64,000 nt of DNA from NCBI RefSeq assembly GCF_001640805.2, contig NC_066847.1, positions 25,597,504-25,661,503 of the forward strand. The letters are read 5' to 3'. Under the pieces are notes generated by a model. The model did no database searches. It saw nothing but the letters and a program-made list of their open reading frames with translations, and was not told where the DNA came from. Shown here piece after piece: positions 43,802 through 55,708 of the stretch; positions within the stretch are counted from its first letter, which is position 1; the number at the start of each line of letters is the position of its first letter. This DNA comes from Lates calcarifer. Taxonomy: Eukaryota; Chordata; Actinopteri; Centropomidae. The position numbers were made by a program, and so were the translations under genes.

Positions 43802-44416
43802 CTCCATACATGTGGAAGTGTAATGAGAGCCTTTCCTGTCTGCCTTTTGTATGATTTCATTTTATATGTGTGCACCTTGAAAACAAATTAAAATCAAAAC
43901 AAATGTGATGGGTATTACAGTATGTAGACCTCGGGTGGTGCAGAGCCAGCCCTTATTCCTGCTGTACAAGACATATTACTGTCTTAGTGCTATACAAACC
44001 CATGCTGCTCAGAGGAGTTTGATCATCATTTAAAATGCCTGACTTTTTTCCCCTTTCTATCCCAAAGGCACACAGAAAAAGCACATTAGAAATATTACAA
44101 AAAATATACTGAATGGAGTGGAGAGGATTAATCAATTAAACCTTTGAGTAAATAACCACAAAGGGGAGCCCATCGGGGGTAAATAATGGAGGTTCTGCAC
44201 CTACGCAAACGTTCATTTAACCTGTGAACCACAAGGTTATTTCTGTTAGAAATGACGTTAACACACATACTCACACTTACACACACACACTCACAAGCAC
44301 ACTTAGACACACACGCCAGCCTAGAGGAAGGATGATTTATGTGGGAAGATCCATCTTCATCATCTTGCCTCTCACCTTGGTCTCCATCAGTGTTAATTAA
44401 AGGAAGGTCAGTGTCA
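43802..44416. other. Spacer with interrupted CA patch
   Basis: A broken AC-rich stretch (44259-44316). The minus-strand frame 44128-44502 (124 residues) is low complexity. Confidence 0.5.
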
Positions 44417-44436
44417 CCCCCCCACCCACCCCTCCC
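44417..44436 (-). other. G-quadruplex motif, all loops 1 nt (minus strand)
   Basis: Plus-strand C-runs of 7, 3, 4 and 3 are separated by single bases (A, A, T). Quadruplexes with three 1-nt loops are among the most stable known. Confidence 0.82.
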
Positions 44437-45225
44437 TCTTCCAACCAAGCCTCTTTTACATAATAAATCACTCCAGACACACAAAGGGGGCTGTTGACAC
44501 AAACAGAATGCTCCTAGCTAACTAGCTTACTGCAGTTCGTTGGGCTGAGGAGTCAATTCATAGCCTGCCATAAATAATACTGAATGTCACAGTGTTGTGT
44601 CTTTGTCTGGGATCAAAGGAAAGAAGACAAAGGCAGGTTGTTCTGGGAGAAGAATAATCCATAAAATATACAATATATACAAGCATATGTAACATATAGG
44701 AATTGCAAAATTATATACAGAGACAGAATGAGAAAGTGTGGCTCTCTGATTTTGACTCATACTGCATAATGTAATGCCATAACTTCCCATTTCAATATTT
44801 GGGAATGCTACACTTTCAGATGCGTTTCTTTTTGAATGTTTTAAGATTATTTGGTCGGCAGCTGTATCTGAAAAACAGCAGAGAGGAAGTCTGTTGAAAG
44901 CTCCGTGGTAGGTTGTGACATTATGTCAACAAGTTTATCTAAAATCATCCATGACTGAAAACAGTAAAACCCCACAGTACTCATTATGCGGGTGACTTGC
45001 TGCATATGCTTCCATTCTTTATCCACCCAGGACAGAATATGAATGTGCGGCTGACTTAAAAAGAAATATCCATTGGCGTGAATACACCACCCACCCCAAA
45101 ACAGTACAGTAGTCTGAGTCAGAGTGCTTTGGTCAGCCCCACAGTGTCTATGTCATTACTTTTCTTGGAATCAATTTTCTAAAACAAGAAGAAAGAAACA
45201 AGAAACATATGCTTTGTATCATGTA
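44437..45225. other. Spacer, no gene seen
   Basis: AT-rich. CTATTTGTA-like words only; frames are short. Confidence 0.45.
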
Positions 45226-45560
45226 CAGTTTCCTAGGTTTTCTAGGTTACTGTCAGACTTGCATAATGAGGGCCACAGCGCTGCAGAGTTCCCCTCTTAT
45301 CACAAACTAGCATGCATGGCCCCGCTGCTCTCTCCTCAGTCATCAAGCAATTGATGTAATTGAACCAGCCCTTTGCTGTCAAGCAAGCAGCGCAGCTCAA
45401 TAGCATATGCTCCGAACACTCTGGACAATGAGAGCCACGCAGCCGGGCAGGAAGGCAGGCTGGCTCGTCGCTGTTCTGTCAATAAATTTCAATTCCACTA
45501 ATTGTCCGGAATTCATTAACTGAGCCTTTGAGACAACGTGGTCCTGCGGAAAACAACACA
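45226..45560. promoter_or_regulatory. Candidate conserved non-coding element
   Basis: CAAGCAATTGATGTAATTG (45344-45362), CTAATTGTCCGGAATTC (45499-45515) and CATTAACTGAG, with CpGs (CACAGCGCTGCAG, CACGCAGCCGGGC). CACAGCGCTGCAG holds the palindrome AGCGCT. Confidence 0.4.
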
Positions 45561-46425
45561 ACAATAGGGGAGAAAAAGGCAAAGGAGGGTTTTTGATGAT
45601 GTTGTGGGGTGTGCTGTGTATATTGTGAACTGTTGTTTTGCATCCTGTTGGTGATGTTTGAGTGGATCCAGCAAACGATGAGGACGAGTACTCTGGGACT
45701 GTGCTTGTGAATAAAATCCTTGAGTGACAGTGGGAAAGCTCTGCAGAAAATATTTTCACTGTGGTAATTAATGACAAACACAGTGTTAAAGCAGATCTGG
45801 TAATTGAGGTGCAATTTAAATGTGAATGATTAAATACATCATTCACAATTTATGTTCCAGTTTCATGTTGTTTTTTCAAAGATTAAAAAAATGTAATTAA
45901 TTGTCTTAATAACTCTAATTGAGTCGTTGTAATTTCTATGAACTCACATAATGTATTGTTTACAAATTTTAATGTCCACAAGCTTGCAAAACCATAAACC
46001 GTGCTCCAGAGCCAAAGTGTATGTGTAATATACTACAATGGCCTTATTTCTCTTAAAAGTATCTTTTTTTCTGCCATAGTATAACTTATTTCTACATTTG
46101 TTTCCTATGATCTCAGCAAGATATCTAAAATATTAAAAACACAATATTATTAAAACAACAGTTTTTATAAGCTAAAAAAGTGAAAGCAACTCAAGGACTG
46201 CTCTAACCAGTGAATATTGGCCCACAACTGCAAACAGCATTCAGTTCTTTGCATTAATAATCACCCTGACTACTGAATATGAAAGTGGTTGGGGTTATCC
46301 AAGCCATTTTCCTACACCAGTCGAAGTCAGAATAACAAACAATAACTTCCTCCTCCTCTATTTTCCTCCCTCATCTGATTAGGACTGGCCTTGCTTTTTC
46401 AGAGTCCTTGTTGCCCTCCAACAAA
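45561..46425. other. AT-rich spacer
   Basis: GTAATTAATTGTCTTAATAAC lies near 45892 (homeodomain-like, AT-rich). Two overlapping minus-strand frames (45397-45846, 45479-45814) are in different frames and neither resembles a family. Confidence 0.45.
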
Positions 46426-46656
46426 GTCCTCAACGTCCCACATATCTGCCTAAGTGACCTGCCAGGGGTCGGGGGTCACCAGGAGCTGCCACTTCCCCTG
46501 TCACAGGAAACAAGCAGCAGGAAGGCGAAAGGAGAAAGAGTGGAAAGGAGGGAGGGAGAGGTGGAGAAGAAGGAGGGAGGTGATATTCAAAACACAACAA
46601 TGACAAGTAGGTGCCTGAAATTAGCACTCTTGTTCTCTCTCTTACACATGCGCACG
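46426..46656. other. Mixed block ending in a purine-rich tract
   Basis: The left part (46430-46510) is complex. 46515-46580 is A/G-rich (GGAGGGAGGGAGAGG, GAAGGAGGGAGG). Confidence 0.5.
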
Positions 46657-46691
46657 CACACACACACACACACACACTCTCTCTCTCTCTC
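46657..46691. repeat. Compound (CA)n(CT)n microsatellite
   Basis: CA to 46677, then CT to 46691. Confidence 0.96.
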
Positions 46692-47077
46692 AGTGGGGCA
46701 GTGGTTTAAAGTGAATAATAACAGCGACAGGAAAATGGTTAAAAAGGCGTTTCCCCACGCAGGTTTAAAATTTCAGGGTCTTAAAAAAATTACAGTTTTT
46801 ACCGGTATTCAACCTGTATAAAGAGTAGTCATATTTCCACAAAACACAATAATCTACACAGCTACCTCCCTTGGAAACACACATATGCACACTCCTTCAC
46901 TCACACATATAGAAGGGCCCCAGTGAGAGCAGGGTGTGTTATGGTTGAGTAAGCATGGAGCCACTGTTGCTGTTGAGCCCAGCGCCGCTACTCAGGAGGG
47001 ATCACTAGATCACATTATCAATCATACAGCGCTGTACAATCACACATGCAGCATGAAGTATACTCTGTATGTGCAAG

Positions 47078-47081
<4 letters not shown>
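46692..47081. other. Spacer
   Basis: No gene seen. GCCCAGCGCCGCTACTC near 46978 is a short GC-rich patch. Confidence 0.42.

Positions 47082-47110
<29 letters not shown>
47082..47110. repeat. (TG)14 microsatellite
   Basis: A perfect TG run. Confidence 0.96.
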
Positions 47111-47114
<4 letters not shown>

Positions 47115-47741
47115 AGTGGGTTCCCTTTTTTTCTCTGGTCTTAAAATGTGTGTTTTTTGGTTGTGGCGAAGTGAATCCAGTAAACCCCTGAGTAGATTCA
47201 TGTACACTGCATGAGGCTTCCTGGTAAAGCAATTACAGGGTGTACTTCGTTTGTTAATATCGTTATGTATATCTATTATAATTATGAAAATATAACTGCT
47301 GTGAAAACAGTGTTAAATCATCCCAGATTTAATAAAAGACACCAGAGAAGCCTCCTTCTAAGAGTTTTTCAAACACTTGTGCTGTGTTGCAACAGTGCAG
47401 CAGCAGGGCAGTTAGTATGTAAAAAACTTTAAACTTGGTGCAATGGTTATACCCACAGAGCCACTGATTGTTTTAGTGCATACCAAAACACTACTTAGAG
47501 TGGCGACACTGTCATCTCTTTATTCATAAAAGAGCCTAAGCGCGGTTCCGTGAAATGAAAATAACTATTATCAAGAAGCTTCCGCATGTGCAGGCTGCCA
47601 CAGCAAAAAATGGTCCTTTGTGAGACTATAAGCTGACACATACATATGCAAGTGCAGTTATAAAAGTTCTTTAAAATGTCATGCACCTAGTGATTTTGAA
47701 AACCGGCCTGTCATTATGTTTGATGTCTGTGCATGACCATG
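47111..47741. other. Spacer, no gene seen
   Basis: AT-rich, no repeat of note. Confidence 0.45.
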
Positions 47742-47757
47742 CCCCCCCCCCCCCCCC
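47742..47757. repeat. Poly-C tract (C16)
   Basis: Sixteen uninterrupted C. Long C/G homopolymers are much rarer than A/T ones in vertebrate DNA. Confidence 0.93.
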
Positions 47758-49028
47758 GACAAGCTTATTTGCCTTTGTTTTACACAGAGGAAACTACGAG
47801 TAAGCCAGTGCTAAGGCCTGGATACGAAGAGATATAAAACATGTCTGTGTTTGCACAGGTTTACAAAGTCAGTTTGTCCATATTCCTGTATAACTGAGTG
47901 TTTCAAATTCAAAAGAAAGAACATCTTGTCAAGACGACATGTACCCAGCATGCACATGTGCACACAACATCTCAATAAATTACATCCTTTGAAATGTCTA
48001 CGAGAAAACCAGAAACACAGTTGTTAAATATAGCAGACAGTCAAGCCAAGAATAATATTTGTTGTGCAGGATAGCCTCTAGTTGGAGTTTCAGGCATGCT
48101 GATAAAACACAGTGATGATGGGTTACCATCATTAAATACTATGAATTTTTAAAAATGATTGCCTAATAAATTAATATGTTTAGAATAGATTATATTTCAA
48201 TAATTCAGTTTTTTAAATCATCAAATATTTCTTTTCACAACATTACTGGATTTGAAAGTGCAAATATTTGTTCATGTTACTCCTGCATTACAAAATTAGA
48301 AGCACATGTTGGCTATTTAGTATTTGATAGTAATTCACTCAATATAATACTGCTAACAAGCCTCAAACTGTGCTGTACACACTCAGTACTAAAACAGTAC
48401 TGACATTTGTATATCAAAAGCTGTGCGCTATCATTTTGTTTATTTTATGTTGAATGTGTCATCTAAATTATTTTGTAAATTACAGATTAAGAAAACAAGC
48501 CCACCTCTTCACCCACTACCAGCTCCTCTGTTTATATTATTATGCACATTTATTAACAGTGATTTACACTATTGAAATTCATCAAATCAAGGTATTTTCC
48601 CCAACATGAAAGATTATGAAATAATAATTCATTGACTAAAACGTTTAATACAAACAATGATACAAACCTGGTGTGAAGAAACAGTACAGCAGCATGTAAG
48701 TTAGTAAGAATTGTACTGTCCTCTTTAACTGAAACACATAACACATCCCTCTTCAAACTGTAGATTCTAAGGGAAAGGTGAGGCAAAACTTTTACACCGT
48801 CCCCCTTTGTTAAAACTGAGCAAAGAATGCACAGGGCCTGTGTGTTTACCCAAAACCCTGAGACTGCACTGCCCTCAAATGGCACAATGAGGTCAATGCA
48901 TACGACTCCTTTCATCCTGTCCCTGCCTCTCTCCTTATAGCTCCTCCAGGACAAAGAAGCATTAATTAAGAAGCAACCACGAGCAGCCAAGGAGCATAAT
49001 GCACACAGACGAAACACACTCACTCACT
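47758..49028. other. AT-rich intergenic span
   Basis: The minus-strand frame 48553-49023 (156 residues) is among the longest in the window but has no repeat, signal or domain I recognise. The rest is featureless. Confidence 0.5.
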
Positions 49029-49052
49029 CACACACACACACACACACACACA
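49029..49052. repeat. (CA)12 microsatellite
   Basis: A perfect CA run, preceded by CACT repeats. Confidence 0.95.
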
Positions 49053-49189
49053 TACACAGCAGTGACTCACAGCCATTCCCTTCTATTCTCCACAGCTTCT
49101 GATAACTGTGAAATTCACTCCCTCTGCACAAAGACATGGCCGGGGAGGAAAATAATTTCAGTAATAGAGCTAATGGGTTTAAGTGAGAC

Positions 49190-49320
49190 TGGAGAGCAGC
49201 CAAGAGCAGCTAAAGAGGAGAAGAGGGAGGAGAAGAAGAAGGGGGAAGAAGAGGAAGACATGGCGGTGTGCACGGGCTGGAAGAAAGAGAAGAGAGCAAG
49301 TAGAAGATAGAGAGAAACGC
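49190..49320. repeat. Purine-rich tract
   Basis: A/G-rich on the plus strand (GAGGAGAAGAGGGAGGAG and similar). It gives the Lys/Glu-rich (plus) and Ser-rich (minus) frames that cross it. Confidence 0.75.
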
Positions 49321-49324
49321 AGAG

Positions 49325-49580
49325 TGTCTTTTGCATTGTTTCATGATTAGATTGTTGGAGAACAGAAAGAGAATGCTCATTTTCTCCTGACTGCCATGAT
49401 ACAGTTGCTGATAAGAGTCGCTCTGCATGCACAATGGGAGGATTTGGAACAGTGGTTAATTTAATTGATAAAGCCAAACAATGGCACAATGCTCGGAGAC
49501 CGATTACATTTCTTTTTGTGTAATCACCATGGAGGGAGTTAAATAAAGCAAAGTGAGGCTTCCAGGCAATATGCAATGAT
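49325..49580. promoter_or_regulatory. Candidate conserved non-coding element
   Basis: CATGATTAGATTGTTGG (49341, SOX-like ATTGTT), GTTGCTGATAAGAGTCGC, GGTTAATTTAATTGATAAAG (49453-49472), AAACAATGGCAC (SOX ACAATG) and GTGTAATCACC. Repeat-free and motif-dense. Confidence 0.43.
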
Positions 49581-50540
49581 TCTGAACGCGCTGTATCACT
49601 CTCTCTCATAAATAAATACCCACACACACAAACACAGATCTGTACTTAGAACAACATGGCCACTTAGTACATCAGTAGAAAGTATCTTCCATCTCCTTGT
49701 CTCTCACCAGGATCCTGTCAAACCACACAGCCCTGTTATTTACACCAAGAGCAGAGGTGTTTTATGACTTCTGAATTACAATTTAGACTTGAACACTCAG
49801 CACTTACCAGCAATAATGACTGCAATTTACTTTAAAAGTAATAATTATCCACACAAAAATGTTAAATTATCTTTAAATTCATATCAGGCCAGGAATGAAT
49901 TTTTAAAACAGTTACAGAATAAGTTTGTGAAAACTAATGTACAACACAGTAATCCTACTTTATTATTTCACAATTTCATTTTAAGCATCATGTGATCAAA
50001 AAAGCTGATTGCTTACTCAAGGCCCTGTGCTCCATCACTGAACAACTGAAAAACGCAGATAGGTGATGAGCAGGGAGGATCTGTTCCAGGGCACAAAGCA
50101 CAACAGAATACAAGACAAATGCTAGTTTAAGAGCCACAAATCTCAGCACCAGATAAAAAAAACTGCTGAGTCACAGTTATTGACTAACAATCCTATCAAA
50201 CTCCCACAGATATTCTTGTCATCACTGGTGCTTATTGCACAAAAGAACTATAGTACAGATTACACTTAAAATTGAAATAGCTCAGTTTTGTTTCAGCAAT
50301 GATGCCCCAGTGAATTTTATTGTCTTTCTGTGCTGTATGCAAGACTGCGGCTGTATTCTCTTAAGAATATAGTTTGTGGCCCTCACACAAGAAAGCTCAA
50401 CTCAGGGCAAAATGAAAGACTGAAGTAGCAGAAAACAAAACATTTCCACTTGTGTGAATAATGATGGATGTGATAATTAAGCTAACTACTGTGAAAAATA
50501 GCTATATCGTCTCAGTTACTGACTAAAACTAGTCCTAATG
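49581..50540. other. AT-rich spacer
   Basis: Both strands were read; no gene. Only short CA patches (49620-49635). Confidence 0.5.
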
Positions 50541-50870
50541 TAATTGCATCGCAGGGATGCTTTCATTATATAAAGAGCCTGTGCAGAAAGGAGTTCCCCA
50601 GCAGCTGCTACATCAAGAATTAACTGTCACGTCCTCAGCACAGAGAAGGCCAAATGAACCCCATTTCCTCCCTGTTCCTCTCCTCTCCTTTCCATCCACC
50701 CAGCCAACCGTCCCAGTATTAAGTGAGGCGAGCGACAGAGATATGAATGTGATATTCCCTCTGGTATTTTTAACCGCCGTATTGAATTCGTATAAAACAC
50801 TTAAGGCTCCTCGGCTTCTGCCTGATGGGAGCTTCTTGCAGGGCTATCTGTGAGAGTCTCTAGAGAGACT
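50541..50870. promoter_or_regulatory. Candidate conserved non-coding element
   Basis: Complex with CpGs (TTAACCGCCGTATTG, GAGGCGAGCGACAG), CAAGAATTAACTGTCACG with TALE-type CTGTCA, and AAACACTTAAGG with an NKX2-type CACTTAA. Confidence 0.35.
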
Positions 50871-50929
50871 TCTCTCCTGCCACGAAAAATTCCTGTTTTC
50901 TCTCTTACACCAGCTATCCCTCTCTACCT

Positions 50930-51150
50930 CCATCCTAACCCCTTCTTCCTTTGCTCTTCGAAGCATATGGAGATTTCATGAGGAGCCCTCCCCTACCAAC
51001 CCCCCCAACCTCGCCCGTCACTCATAAAAACCTAATGAAGTTAGAGAGAAAAGTCCATAAAAATCTCATTAAGGGTTCACCTCCTGATATTGGATACAAA
51101 TCAAACTTAGAAGCCCTCCTGAGGATTGGTGTAATGAGTAGTGATAAGTA
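50930..51150. promoter_or_regulatory. Candidate conserved non-coding element
   Basis: GCATATGGAGATTTCATG, AACCTAATGAAG and TCTCATTAAGGG, with a C-rich stretch (50986-51015). Confidence 0.3.
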
Positions 51151-51470
51151 GTACGTCTTTGGAAAAATCCTGGCATCTCAGGACATGTGCTAACAGGATG
51201 TCAGGTTCATGTTACATTAAAAGTAGAGTAAAACAACGCGTCCTACATAAAAGTAACAACAAGTGAATGAGGATAGATGCACAGACGACATGATAAGAGA
51301 GAAGATCCGTAAAGTCAAAATCGAATGATAAGTTGAGGAATGGGGCAGATTTGTGCCACTACAAACAAGTTCTTTTTGCAAATAAAGCAAATTAATAAGT
51401 TTATAGTTTGACTTGAACATCATAATGTGGCATTAAACTTCACATTTTTTAATCATATGGTCAATCATTG
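51151..51470. other. AT-rich spacer
   Basis: No feature seen. Confidence 0.42.
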
Positions 51471-51900
51471 TCTCTGAATCTAACCCTAAGAGAGGTGACC
51501 ATTAATGATTCGAGTCAGAAAGAGGAAGTACGAAGCATATTAGGCTATATTATGAATAATGGAGAACCTTGAGAGACGCCTACACTGATCGAACACAACC
51601 TTATGAATTATACTGTGATGGGTTTTCATATTTATTTCTGGGTCCTGGCTATTTCTCATGCTTGAGCGAGGCTTATCACTTAACAATCAATTATTAACAT
51701 GTGTCAGAATAAGGAGTGCTATTACAGGGATTGAGATGCATGTTGTACACTGGCCAGAACTGACAACACTTCTTGTACTCTCGCTCTCCTGTCTGTTTGA
51801 AAAGCTTGATTTTCAGGTGGAAACTGAAATTTCCGGCTCTTAATTTGTGAATAATGCATCAGCCCGAATATGCATTATACTATAAAAGTACGAGTAAGTG
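51471..51900. promoter_or_regulatory. Candidate conserved non-coding element
   Basis: About 430 bp repeat-free: GACCATTAATGATTCGAG (51498-51515), CATATTAGGC, CAATCAATTATTAACATG (51683-51700), GTGAATAATGCATCAGCC and GAATATGCATTATAC. Dense homeodomain-type content. Confidence 0.42.
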
Positions 51901-52875
51901 GGATGGTACATTAGAAAGGTTTCTCACTCTACATGCTTGCTTTTTGCTATCACTTGCTGGAATATGATTAGATTTGATAGATATGGACAGCAATTATTCT
52001 GTTTTTGTGATAAAAGTTAAAAGTTCTCTGCCTGTCATGATGATTAAAACAGCACATATAATGTAAACACTATTCTAAAGAGTAAACAACATAAACTGCT
52101 CAAGGTGAAAGGTTTGGTAATCTACACATTATAGTTTTAAATTCTTCAATTACATCAATTCAGCACTCAAACATAATGTATTCAACTACATCCCCTGATT
52201 AAGGTTAAAACTGGATGGCCTCCCAAGAATATTAACAAGGCATGCAAGTCAGTCAAGAATATCATCATCACATCCTCATGTCCATCAACAATGGTACCCA
52301 TGTAAGCAGTGGTAAACCTGATGACCGTTAAACAAAGACCGCATTCATTATACAGACAGATCATTGCTTCATATCCCGTTCATTTGCATATATCACAATC
52401 TCATCTATTTGTATGATAATCTAATGGTTGATGAAAAGTGTGCATGTTTTGATTGGGGCTGCGAAAGGAACAGGGGAATGGGAGGAAAGGGTGGGTGTCT
52501 TAATGTGGGTTTTGAATATGCAATGTGTGTCTGACCTCACTGGGTACAGAAGAGGAGGCATGTAAGATTTATAAGTCGTCTGCAACCCACTGATTGACTA
52601 AAACACAGGGGATCGTTTAGATAATGCATCCCCACTCCCCACAACCACTTCGGGTCAAAAAGTAAAAGAAGTCTCTTGTTGACAGCTGCAGCTACTGAAA
52701 AGGTAGATATAATATCCCAGAAAAGTGAACAACATAAGTTGTTTTTTTTCTCTGCTTCCATGTTTGATATAATTGTTTACTTCTGGTTAGTATGTGCATG
52801 ATCTGATGTCATATTTTTGTGTGTGTGTGTGACCTGAAATCCAAGAAGAGGAGAGGAGGAAGGAAGACCTTTCCC
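51901..52875. other. AT-rich spacer with one octamer
   Basis: A reverse POU octamer (ATTTGCAT) lies at 52382-52389. No gene or sizeable repeat until the T tract. Confidence 0.48.
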
Positions 52876-52917
52876 TTTTTTTCTTTTTTTCTTTTTTTTT
52901 TTTTTTTTTTTTTTTTT
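52876..52917. repeat. Poly-T tract with two C interruptions
   Basis: The final 26 T (52892-52917) are uninterrupted. Lys-rich frames on the minus strand are artefacts. Confidence 0.95.
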
Positions 52918-52964
52918 GCAATGGCAATCTGGGTATGGGAGATAACAGAGTGAAAAATGTTGGA

Positions 52965-53150
52965 AGCAATCCACTCTGCCTTGGAGTAAGACCTTTACGA
53001 TTTCACCACTTCATTAGGAAGTGGCTAATCTCTCCACTCGAGAGGCCTGATAAGGACTCTGCACTAATGCAGGGGAAGTCAAAGTTCAAACAGCCTTCGA
53101 TGTTTTGATGCTTAACTTACTAAAGTTCCTGTATGTTCATTAGACAGCTT
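52965..53150. promoter_or_regulatory. Candidate conserved non-coding element
   Basis: CCACTTCATTAGGAAGTGG (53007-53025) is a 7-bp hairpin around ATTAG. Right of it are GCTAATCTCTCCACTCGAG and GCACTAATGCAGG. Confidence 0.33.
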
Positions 53151-53200
53151 TATCAGGAAACTCTTCTCTTACATTCCCCAATACCCATCAAGATTGGGAG

Positions 53201-53220
53201 AGGTGGTGGTGGTGGTGGTG
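53201..53220. repeat. (GGT)n trinucleotide repeat
   Basis: Six to seven GGT units. Confidence 0.88.
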
Positions 53221-53223
53221 AGT

Positions 53224-53240
53224 GGGTGGGTGGGGAGGGG
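53224..53240 (+). other. G-quadruplex motif, all loops 1 nt
   Basis: G-runs of 3, 3, 4 and 4 with single-base loops, directly after the GGT repeat. The whole 53195-53250 stretch is G-rich. Confidence 0.82.
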
Positions 53241-53479
53241 ACAAGGTGGAGAGCGGCGCAGTCTGCAGCTGTGTGGAGATAACAGATAGTGGGGATAGTG
53301 GGTTCCTGTAGAAGGAGGGATGGAGGGATGAAGTGGAGAGAGAAAGGGAGACGACTGGTCAGACCATCTTCTCCTCTCCTCCAGAGCGTTCTCTCTATAT
53401 CTCGATTAAGCCTTCAACCCTGACTGGAGTGTAAGTATACAGCCAATGGAGAGTGTGTGTTTGTCTTCGTGCATGTGTC

Positions 53480-53482
<3 letters not shown>

Positions 53483-53513
<31 letters not shown>
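53483..53513. repeat. (TG)15 microsatellite
   Basis: A perfect GT/TG run. Decayed TG sequence continues around it (53452-53560). Confidence 0.96.
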
Positions 53514-53514
<1 letters not shown>

Positions 53515-53591
53515 ATGTGTACTTGTGCATGCACTTGTGGGTTTGTGTGTGTTTTTCTGTACGGTCCACATTTGCATGCATCTTCACAGTC

Positions 53592-53595
53592 GTGT

Positions 53596-53647
<52 letters not shown>
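53592..53647. repeat. (TG)n microsatellite, 56 bp
   Basis: TG with one C interruption at 53600. A reverse POU octamer (53570-53577) lies in the linker between this run and the previous one. Confidence 0.97.
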
Positions 53648-53648
<1 letters not shown>

Positions 53649-53654
53649 AGGCCT

Positions 53655-54095
53655 TGATGTCCTTATGCAGTCACATCTCCATCCACACGACAACAGCCCA
53701 GGCCCCTCCACTCATCAATTTTGCATTGCCATTTAAAAAAGCCTATCACAAGTTCCCCATCAGATTCACATCGGCCCCTGGTGCACATAAAAAGGCCTAT
53801 TTATACTGATCCCCTCTCCCTGAAATTGTTTTTCAAAGGGAAGATATTATTTTGTGCCCTTCTAGTATCAAAGGCTCGTCAGCACTCCAGAGAGTCAACC
53901 ACATATATCAAAGTAACACAGGAGCAAGAGGACACATTGAAGAGAGAGTGAGTGGGGAGGGAGAAAAAAGAGATAACACATTTAGCATGAACTACTTTGG
54001 GATGTTTGGATGCTCTTATTTTTGTTTACTGAATCTGAATTCTGTCACTTTGTGTCAGGCGACACCCGGGCTGCCTTTTAATTGGGTCTGACATG
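53655..54095. promoter_or_regulatory. Candidate conserved non-coding element
   Basis: CATCAATTTTGCATTGCC, AAAAGCCTATCACAAG, CACATCGGCCCC and AAAAGGCCTATTTATAC (53790-53806) form a complex block. The right part (53930-54095) is AT-richer with TTTTAATTGGGTCTGAC. Confidence 0.37.
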
Positions 54096-55344
54096 TTTCT
54101 CATCTCAGACTAACTTTACCGATGTACAAACATGGTGTTCACCCTTCACAGAGGAAGTTGTGAAAAATATAGAGTACAAACTCCAGAGAGTGACTGAATC
54201 AAAGGTTACAAAATGTTCAGACATAGTGAAGTGGTACGATGCATCTGGGTGCATTTGATAAAGTGTGGTTGTACTGGGAGCTACCTCCCGGGTACAGGTG
54301 CATTTAACAAAAAGTCATAGCACTATAAATCCTTTGGAAAATGTATTACAGTGCAGATTTCCTCCTTGGCAGGGAACAGTGGATTAGATTTTCAGCCTCT
54401 CAGTGATAACTGTGGGGTCCTGGGAGTGGTGCTTCCAGTCTACAAGTGTTTTGTGAATCAAGAAAAGGTTTATAATGAAGACCCTCGAGGTATTCTGTGG
54501 AGGATGCTATGGTGATTAGGGCACAGAGGTTGGTGTTGCATGATGTATGTTCACATTAATGGCATTTAGTCGTATATGTTCAGGGTAGGCAGTGGAATTT
54601 TGCAAGGGTGCATCTCAAGTTTGTGACATTTATAAGGAGGACAGGTGCAGCTGAGGTCTGCAGAGCAACTATTTTAGTGATATTAGGAAGACATGTCTGC
54701 CATTTCTCATCTTGTCTTGCCATGGTGTTGTCACTGAATTGTTATCTTCCTATTTGCAATAGAATGTGTTGGGGTACAAAAATGACTAGATGAGAGTAGG
54801 GCAGCGACTTGAGGAGGTCAGGTTCAGGTATAGTTGGGTTCATAAGATGGACTGCCAATTAAGTCAACAGTGACTTCAAGCATGAGCAAGGCTTGTTTCC
54901 TCCATTAACATTTAACCAAAACCACAATCTTTTCTGAACATTAATCTTTGTGAACTTGGCTAGTCATCCAAACTGATCACGTCATTACAAATTTTGCACA
55001 GTTCAAAAACATGGCAGTTCCTTTATTCAATAAAATATTGCCATCGAACATAATCCAGGCAGCAATCATGTTACCCTAAAAATATATTTGGCAAAATAAA
55101 TCAGAAGAATATAAAAAGAATTTCTAGGACACAAGGTTAGGGGATCAGCTGTCAGAACAGACTTTGTAATGAGTAAAAGTACAAAGATAGAACTCATCTA
55201 TATATTCATATAGTCACATGCTACTATATGGCCAAAAGAATGTGATAGTAGGTTCAACCAGCCTCGATGACATTCCTCAGCACTGTCACAGTGTCTGGTG
55301 TTACGCTAAATGATGGAGTTCAGTTATTCCAAAGTAACTAGGGA
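54096..55344. other. Intergenic span, no gene seen
   Basis: Moderately AT-rich, without simple repeats. Only short chance frames (54608-54793). Confidence 0.5.
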
Positions 55345-55620
55345 AACAAATGCACCTGGTAAGGTTGTCCCCTCCTGTGCCTCCCTTTGGAGGTGTCCTA
55401 GAAGAACTGACTTGGAGGAGACCACAGAGCAGATCTAGGAAACACTTGAGAGATTACATTACCCAGCTTGCCTCAGAGCACTTCATACCCCGGAAATACC
55501 TTAGGAGGCTCGAAGGGGAAATTACATCTGAGCAGCTCTGGTTACTTTGTTGTAACACTGAAGATAATCTGGCTAAGTTAATGAAGATGGATGGATGGAT
55601 GGATGGATGGATGAATGGAT
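55345..55620 (+). mobile_element. 5'-truncated LINE fragment, Rex3/RTE-like, with GATG tail
   Basis: About 240 bp of sequence ends in a (GATG)n tail (55586-55620). The plus-strand frame 55350-55622 contains HLRDYITQLASEHFIP and then a Leu/Glu-rich stretch. This resembles the W-R-D-Y...L-A...I-P pattern at the reverse-transcriptase C-terminus of fish LINEs whose very short 3' end is made of GATG units, which is the hallmark described for Rex3 (RTE clade). The copy keeps only the 3' end, as most do, and is diverged. Target-site duplications were not found by eye. Family assignment is from memory of the pattern, not a search. Confidence 0.68.
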
Positions 55621-55636
55621 AAACACTGGTCAAGAG

Positions 55637-55638
<2 letters not shown>

Positions 55639-55704
<66 letters not shown>
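55639..55704. repeat. (TA)33 microsatellite
   Basis: A perfect TA run beginning 19 bp after the LINE tail. Confidence 0.98.

Positions 55705-55708
<4 letters not shown>

Noticed and set aside
48553..49023. 156-residue minus-strand frame
   Set aside because: No recognisable domain, repeat or signal sequence. The region is AT-rich and featureless.
49115..49627. 170-residue minus-strand frame, among the longest in the window
   Set aside because: Its left part translates a purine-rich tract and the remainder a candidate conserved non-coding block. No domain, no splice context, and no similarity that I recognise.
55622..55640. Target-site duplication of the LINE fragment
   Set aside because: No convincing direct repeat was found between the DNA before 55345 and that after the GATG tail; 5' truncation and age blur the ends.
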